DNA of 64,000 nucleotides. It comes from Sclerodactyla briareus. Taxonomy: Eukaryota > Echinodermata > Holothuroidea > Dendrochirotida > Sclerodactylidae. Within the stretch, counting starts at the first letter, position 1, and each line of letters starts with the position of its first letter. Positions 61,001 to 64,000 of the stretch are shown here, in pieces. The translations under genes and the position numbers were made by a program. The notes beneath the pieces were generated by a model. It did not search any database, was not told where the DNA came from, and saw only the letters and a list, made by a program, of their open reading frames with translations. The stretch lies in assembly GCA_026419785.1 (NCBI GenBank), contig JAODTK010003699.1, forward strand, positions 1 through 64,000. The letters run 5' to 3'.

Positions 61001-61210
61001 ACCCGTCGAGGGTATCAACTTTGTTTTTCGTGATTGGTTCATGATATCTTTCAGCAGTCTCCAAGGGTCCAATATGCTATGAATCATCGTGGTGAATGGT
61101 GGTCGTGAATGATATCGAGTAACACGTACAATTTGGTCACTGATTACCCGCGGAGACCTTGACACAAAATAATTACACTGCACTAGCAAACTAGCATGAA
61201 ATACAAATGA
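58086..61210. repeat. Tandem segmental unit 3, truncated
   Basis: Matches the first 3 kb of unit 2 (38.7-about 42.8 kb, minus the extra tandem copy). Similarity stops at about 61200-61210, just after the shared sequence ctagcatgaaatacaaatga, before the ectodomain exon seen at 42964 in unit 2. After that point I see no match to the array. This is either the real edge of the array or a rearrangement or assembly joint. Confidence 0.8.
59800..59979 (-). CDS. Alpha-C/beta-4-like kinase exon, unit 3 (best frame)
   Basis: Exactly 180 nt between the acceptor cttccctgctgtctacatccag and the donor TCTGCAG|GTCGG. Frame words: PYCGFNNREDKLELI, HLLNDMIARETVRKALQ, MHFIGLTRVARVP. This fits the alpha-C helix and the HPNVVxLLG region of a protein kinase N-lobe. 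It is part of the 5'-truncated copy. Confidence 0.5.
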
Positions 61211-62838
61211 CTCGCATACGGTAATGGGAGGATCACATAGCATCACGGGCATTCTGACTGTCCCTTTTAGAAAGGAAACCCAAAAATCTTTCCCCTATTC
61301 GATTTGTAGTGATTTTCAACATGTTAGTAACAATGCATTTTGAGTTATTATTACGATTATTTCTGTTTTGGCTGTTTTTTTTTTCTCTTTAGGCTGAATA
61401 GGAAACAATAACCAATGTAGTTGGGAGTTCAATCAAGAACTGCTGAGCTTCTCCTCTAAACGTTTGACTTGATCATGAAGCAACTTAATCGAAGAACACC
61501 TGTTTTTAATTCCGCGAAAAACGACCACAGATCTCTCCTTTCGATCCCTACTATGATTTTGAAAACAAGTGGGATTGAAAATAGACGAATGCTGACACCT
61601 CCGGTCAATCTTCTGAACAGATGCAAGGAAAGTTAATTACAAGGTCCGAAGAGAACTGAGGGGTAGCTAAATTCTGAGAAATGGGCACATCGAAACCCAG
61701 TGGAAATCAGTAATACCGTTAGGGGGCTTAGCATGGGGTGGGGGGGGGGGCCCTTTTTGATCACATTACTTTAAACAGCTAACTAACGTTTTCCTCATCA
61801 TAGGGTCTAGCATTTGTTAGTAGCCCGAGCCTCGACTGGGCTGAATAACGACACTCTGATTTTGTCTCTATGCTAGACGGTGCAAATTTCATTCTGTACA
61901 AGGAATACGAGAGAAACACGATATTCATCAAGGTGAAAGGAGGGCTACACTGAGAAAAGACTACCGTTATAACTGCATCCTGCGGGTTGGCAAGTAGGCG
62001 GTCCAAGGGGCGGTGAGCAACCCCGGCGATCGAGTTCAAGAATAACAGCACATAACTATTTGACTTATCAATCGACGTGCATCCCGCATTAGAACGATGT
62101 TACCCTGTTCCTGGTCCAAAGATTTGTTAAAGCCTAATTCACCCCCCCCCCACTCCAATCGATTGATGTTAAATTAAATGGGCAAAACCTAAAAGCATTA
62201 ATATTCAAATGCAATATCTAAGCTTTATACCGGTTATTTGGGTAATGAAATTATGTGTTCGTAATAGAAATGGGCTAGTGGTACATACAGGTGCACGGGA
62301 ATTCGGAGTCAGTGGTCATCTAGGGGGCATTTCGTTTTGTTCCAATCAGTCGGACACTTTATTTTCCAGGTCGAGTGAATTCCGTTGAGATGCTTGACAC
62401 TTAACTACGACCAATAGCCATAACGGTACCCCGTGTGGGTATTGAGACTATTGAGATTTCCCCATAAGTCCCATAAGATCCATTGGAGCAAAATCAGAGT
62501 AAATCGGATCTCAATGAACATGGCTCCAGGTTGAGCCCATTGCGCAGATTACTGTATATACAGTGACTTGAGGTTGCCTAGCGTATTAAAGGACTCCAGG
62601 GTATTAACGGTAAGTCCTATCGCATGCACTGTATATAACTTGAAACCACCAGGCGATGGAAATACTGAAGGTTACTCAAACATCGGAAGAGAGTCAATAA
62701 ATTTCTAACTTTAGAAAACTGTCGAATGAAAATCTAAATAACGTTGAACGGTTGAAGCACCGTAATGACTATGATATATACATTAAAGACTATCCAGAGG
62801 TCATCAAGGTGGGAATAATGGCAGAATACCAAATTTAC
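61211..62838. other. Unique sequence beyond the array
   Basis: No match to units 1-3. Contains a pyrimidine tract with AG (tgttttttttttctctttag, 61373-61392), a poly-G run (61735-61750), a poly-C run (62143-62151) and the small palindrome actgtatatacagt near 62552. The 90-codon minus frame at 61779-62051 has no support. Confidence 0.4.
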
Positions 62839-62843
62839 TCACT

Positions 62844-63183
62844 GTTTCACACCAATTATACATACACTGCCCCCGACCTCCTTTACTCCTGACGGAAATA
62901 CCAGCCATATAGTCCTGACTATTCGTTTGAGAACGTTATTCAATTTTGTTTCATCGTAAACAACGCAATGTGCTCGAGGAACGTAATCGCTGCAAATAAA
63001 AAGAGTCGGATAACCGATAATTGAAACGCTCCGTTGCTCAATCGATGTCCATCGATGAAGCATCTGACCATGATGAAGACTAGTGACCATTAATGAGTCG
63101 GAACCACCTATGAGATACAACGAAGACCAATCTCCCGCGACGGAGAATTGACTTTCGAACCACCAATGAAATAGGCTATCCAA
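62844..63183 (-). CDS. Candidate coding exon, unknown protein
   Basis: A 114-codon open minus-strand frame, unusually long and clean for this window, running to a strong donor context ACA|GTGAGTAAAT at 62844. Composition is protein-like (words GDWSSLYLIGGSDSL, YPTLFICSDYVPRAHC, VFPSGVKEVGGSVCI). Alternating hydrophobic strands and several cysteines suggest an extracellular beta domain. I do not recognise it, and an acceptor on the 5' side is not obvious. It could be a 5' exon of a neighbouring gene on the same strand. Confidence 0.35.
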
Positions 63184-63450
63184 GAATTAGTCCTTCGTGT
63201 GGTCCTCCGTCAGTTGTCACATGAGCATCACATCAATCTCTCAATTAATACTTAGCGAGACAAAAATGCCTCTTCTTCAAGGCATCTCTTTCAATGACAC
63301 CGCTTTGGCACACACGACTCCCGGCTCCGATAACATGAATCACCCTGAATGACAATACGCAATCTATCCCTGCAAGAATCCTTTATGCTATATACTTCAT
63401 GGATTCTACACAATTTATTTATCATTTTCACAAGTGTCAATTGATCTCAA

Positions 63451-64000
63451 TTGATAACTGACAAGACCTCATCACCTGCAGTGATAAATGACAAGACACC
63501 ATACACTCCGGTGATAACTACAAGACCACACCATCACTGCCAGTGATAACTGACAGACCATCATCGCTGCCAGTGATAACTGACAAATCCATCATCACTG
63601 CCGGAGATAACTGACAAGACCATGATAACTGACAAGACCATCGTCACTGCAACGATAACTGACAAGACTATCATCACTGCCCATGATAACTGACAAGACC
63701 ATGATTACTGACAAGACCATCATCCCTGCCAGCGGTAACTGACAAGTGACCATCAACACTGCCAATGATAACTGACAAGACATCATCACTGCCAGTGATA
63801 ACTGACAAGACCATCATTACGGCAGTGATAACTGACGGGAGACCACCATCACTCTGCCGGTCATAACTGACAATACCATCATCACTGGGCCTGCCCGGCG
63901 ATAACTGACAACCATCATCAACTGCCAGTGATAACTGACTAGACCACCATCACTGCCGTGATAACTGAACCAGACCATCCTTTACTGTTAGTGATAACGA
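63451..64000. repeat. 31-bp minisatellite (continues past window end)
   Basis: About 17-18 units of consensus gccagtgataactgacaaga plus ccatcatcact, 31 bp, with substitutions, small indels and at least two short units (near 63610 and 63690). Confidence 0.95.

Noticed and set aside
63451-64000. CRISPR array
   Set aside because: Units are contiguous 31-bp repeats without unique spacers, in a eukaryotic context.

Overview
The window is eukaryotic, AT-rich and repeat-dense. It holds AT, CA and CT microsatellites, non-LTR retrotransposon remains, tRNA-like SINE fragments, a terminal-inverted-repeat element and intron-like gene structure. There are no bacterial-style operons, rRNA genes or CRISPR arrays. 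The repeat style (degenerate TGACCT-bearing repeats, TAGGCCTAC-type repeats) suggests a marine invertebrate, perhaps an echinoderm or related deuterostome, but nothing here proves the species. Reading frames are short almost everywhere. Related copies inside the window differ largely by one- or two-base indels, so frames had to be read across frameshifts and by comparing copies.

Layout: the dominant structure is a degenerate tandem segmental array. Unit 1 runs from before the window to about 38.7 kb. Unit 2 is about 38.7-58.09 kb (19.4 kb). Unit 3 is about 58.09-61.21 kb and is cut short. Unit 1 is longer because it carries private insertions (about 165-2565, 3810-5284, 5388-5577 and 5630-9465) and because part of the unit is present three times in it: block A about 11.4-21.5 kb, block B 22.6-28.35 kb and block C 28.36-33.45 kb. 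Unit 2 has one version of that block (D, 43.3-53.2 kb) and an internal 1.06-kb tandem duplication (40.96-43.08 kb). After 61.21 kb the sequence is unrelated to the array and ends in a 31-bp minisatellite (63.45-64 kb).

Gene model: comparing the copies on the minus strand shows pieces that read like a receptor tyrosine kinase (RTK) gene, in the correct order. These are a hydrophobic signal-peptide-like first exon (53.2, 33.5, 21.5 kb), a conserved cysteine-containing ectodomain exon (49.4, 29.9, 26.4, 18.2 kb), another ectodomain exon (43.0, 42.0, 11.1 kb), an alpha-C/beta-4-like exon with good splice sites (59.9, 40.5, 9.6 kb), an alpha-E-like exon (56.8, 37.5 kb), a catalytic-loop-like exon ending RNILI (56.1, 36.75 kb), an activation-loop-like exon (55.8, 36.1 kb) and a C-lobe exon with RPTFEIL (55.2, 35.4 kb). 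One whole gene would run from about 53.2 down to 35.4 kb. A 5'-truncated copy lies at 59.98-55.1 kb. One or more copies start at 33.5 or 21.5 kb and leave the window on the left. Where the HRD and DFG aspartates should be, the readable frames lack them, so the products may be pseudokinases or the whole array may be decaying.

Mobile DNA: inside the large intron of each gene copy sit minus-strand non-LTR retrotransposon remains: one element with a CR1/Jockey-like reverse transcriptase (FADD motif), abutted by the C-terminal tail of a second, different LINE. They occupy matching places in blocks A, B and D, so they predate the duplications. All family assignments are by eye from short motifs and need translated searches.
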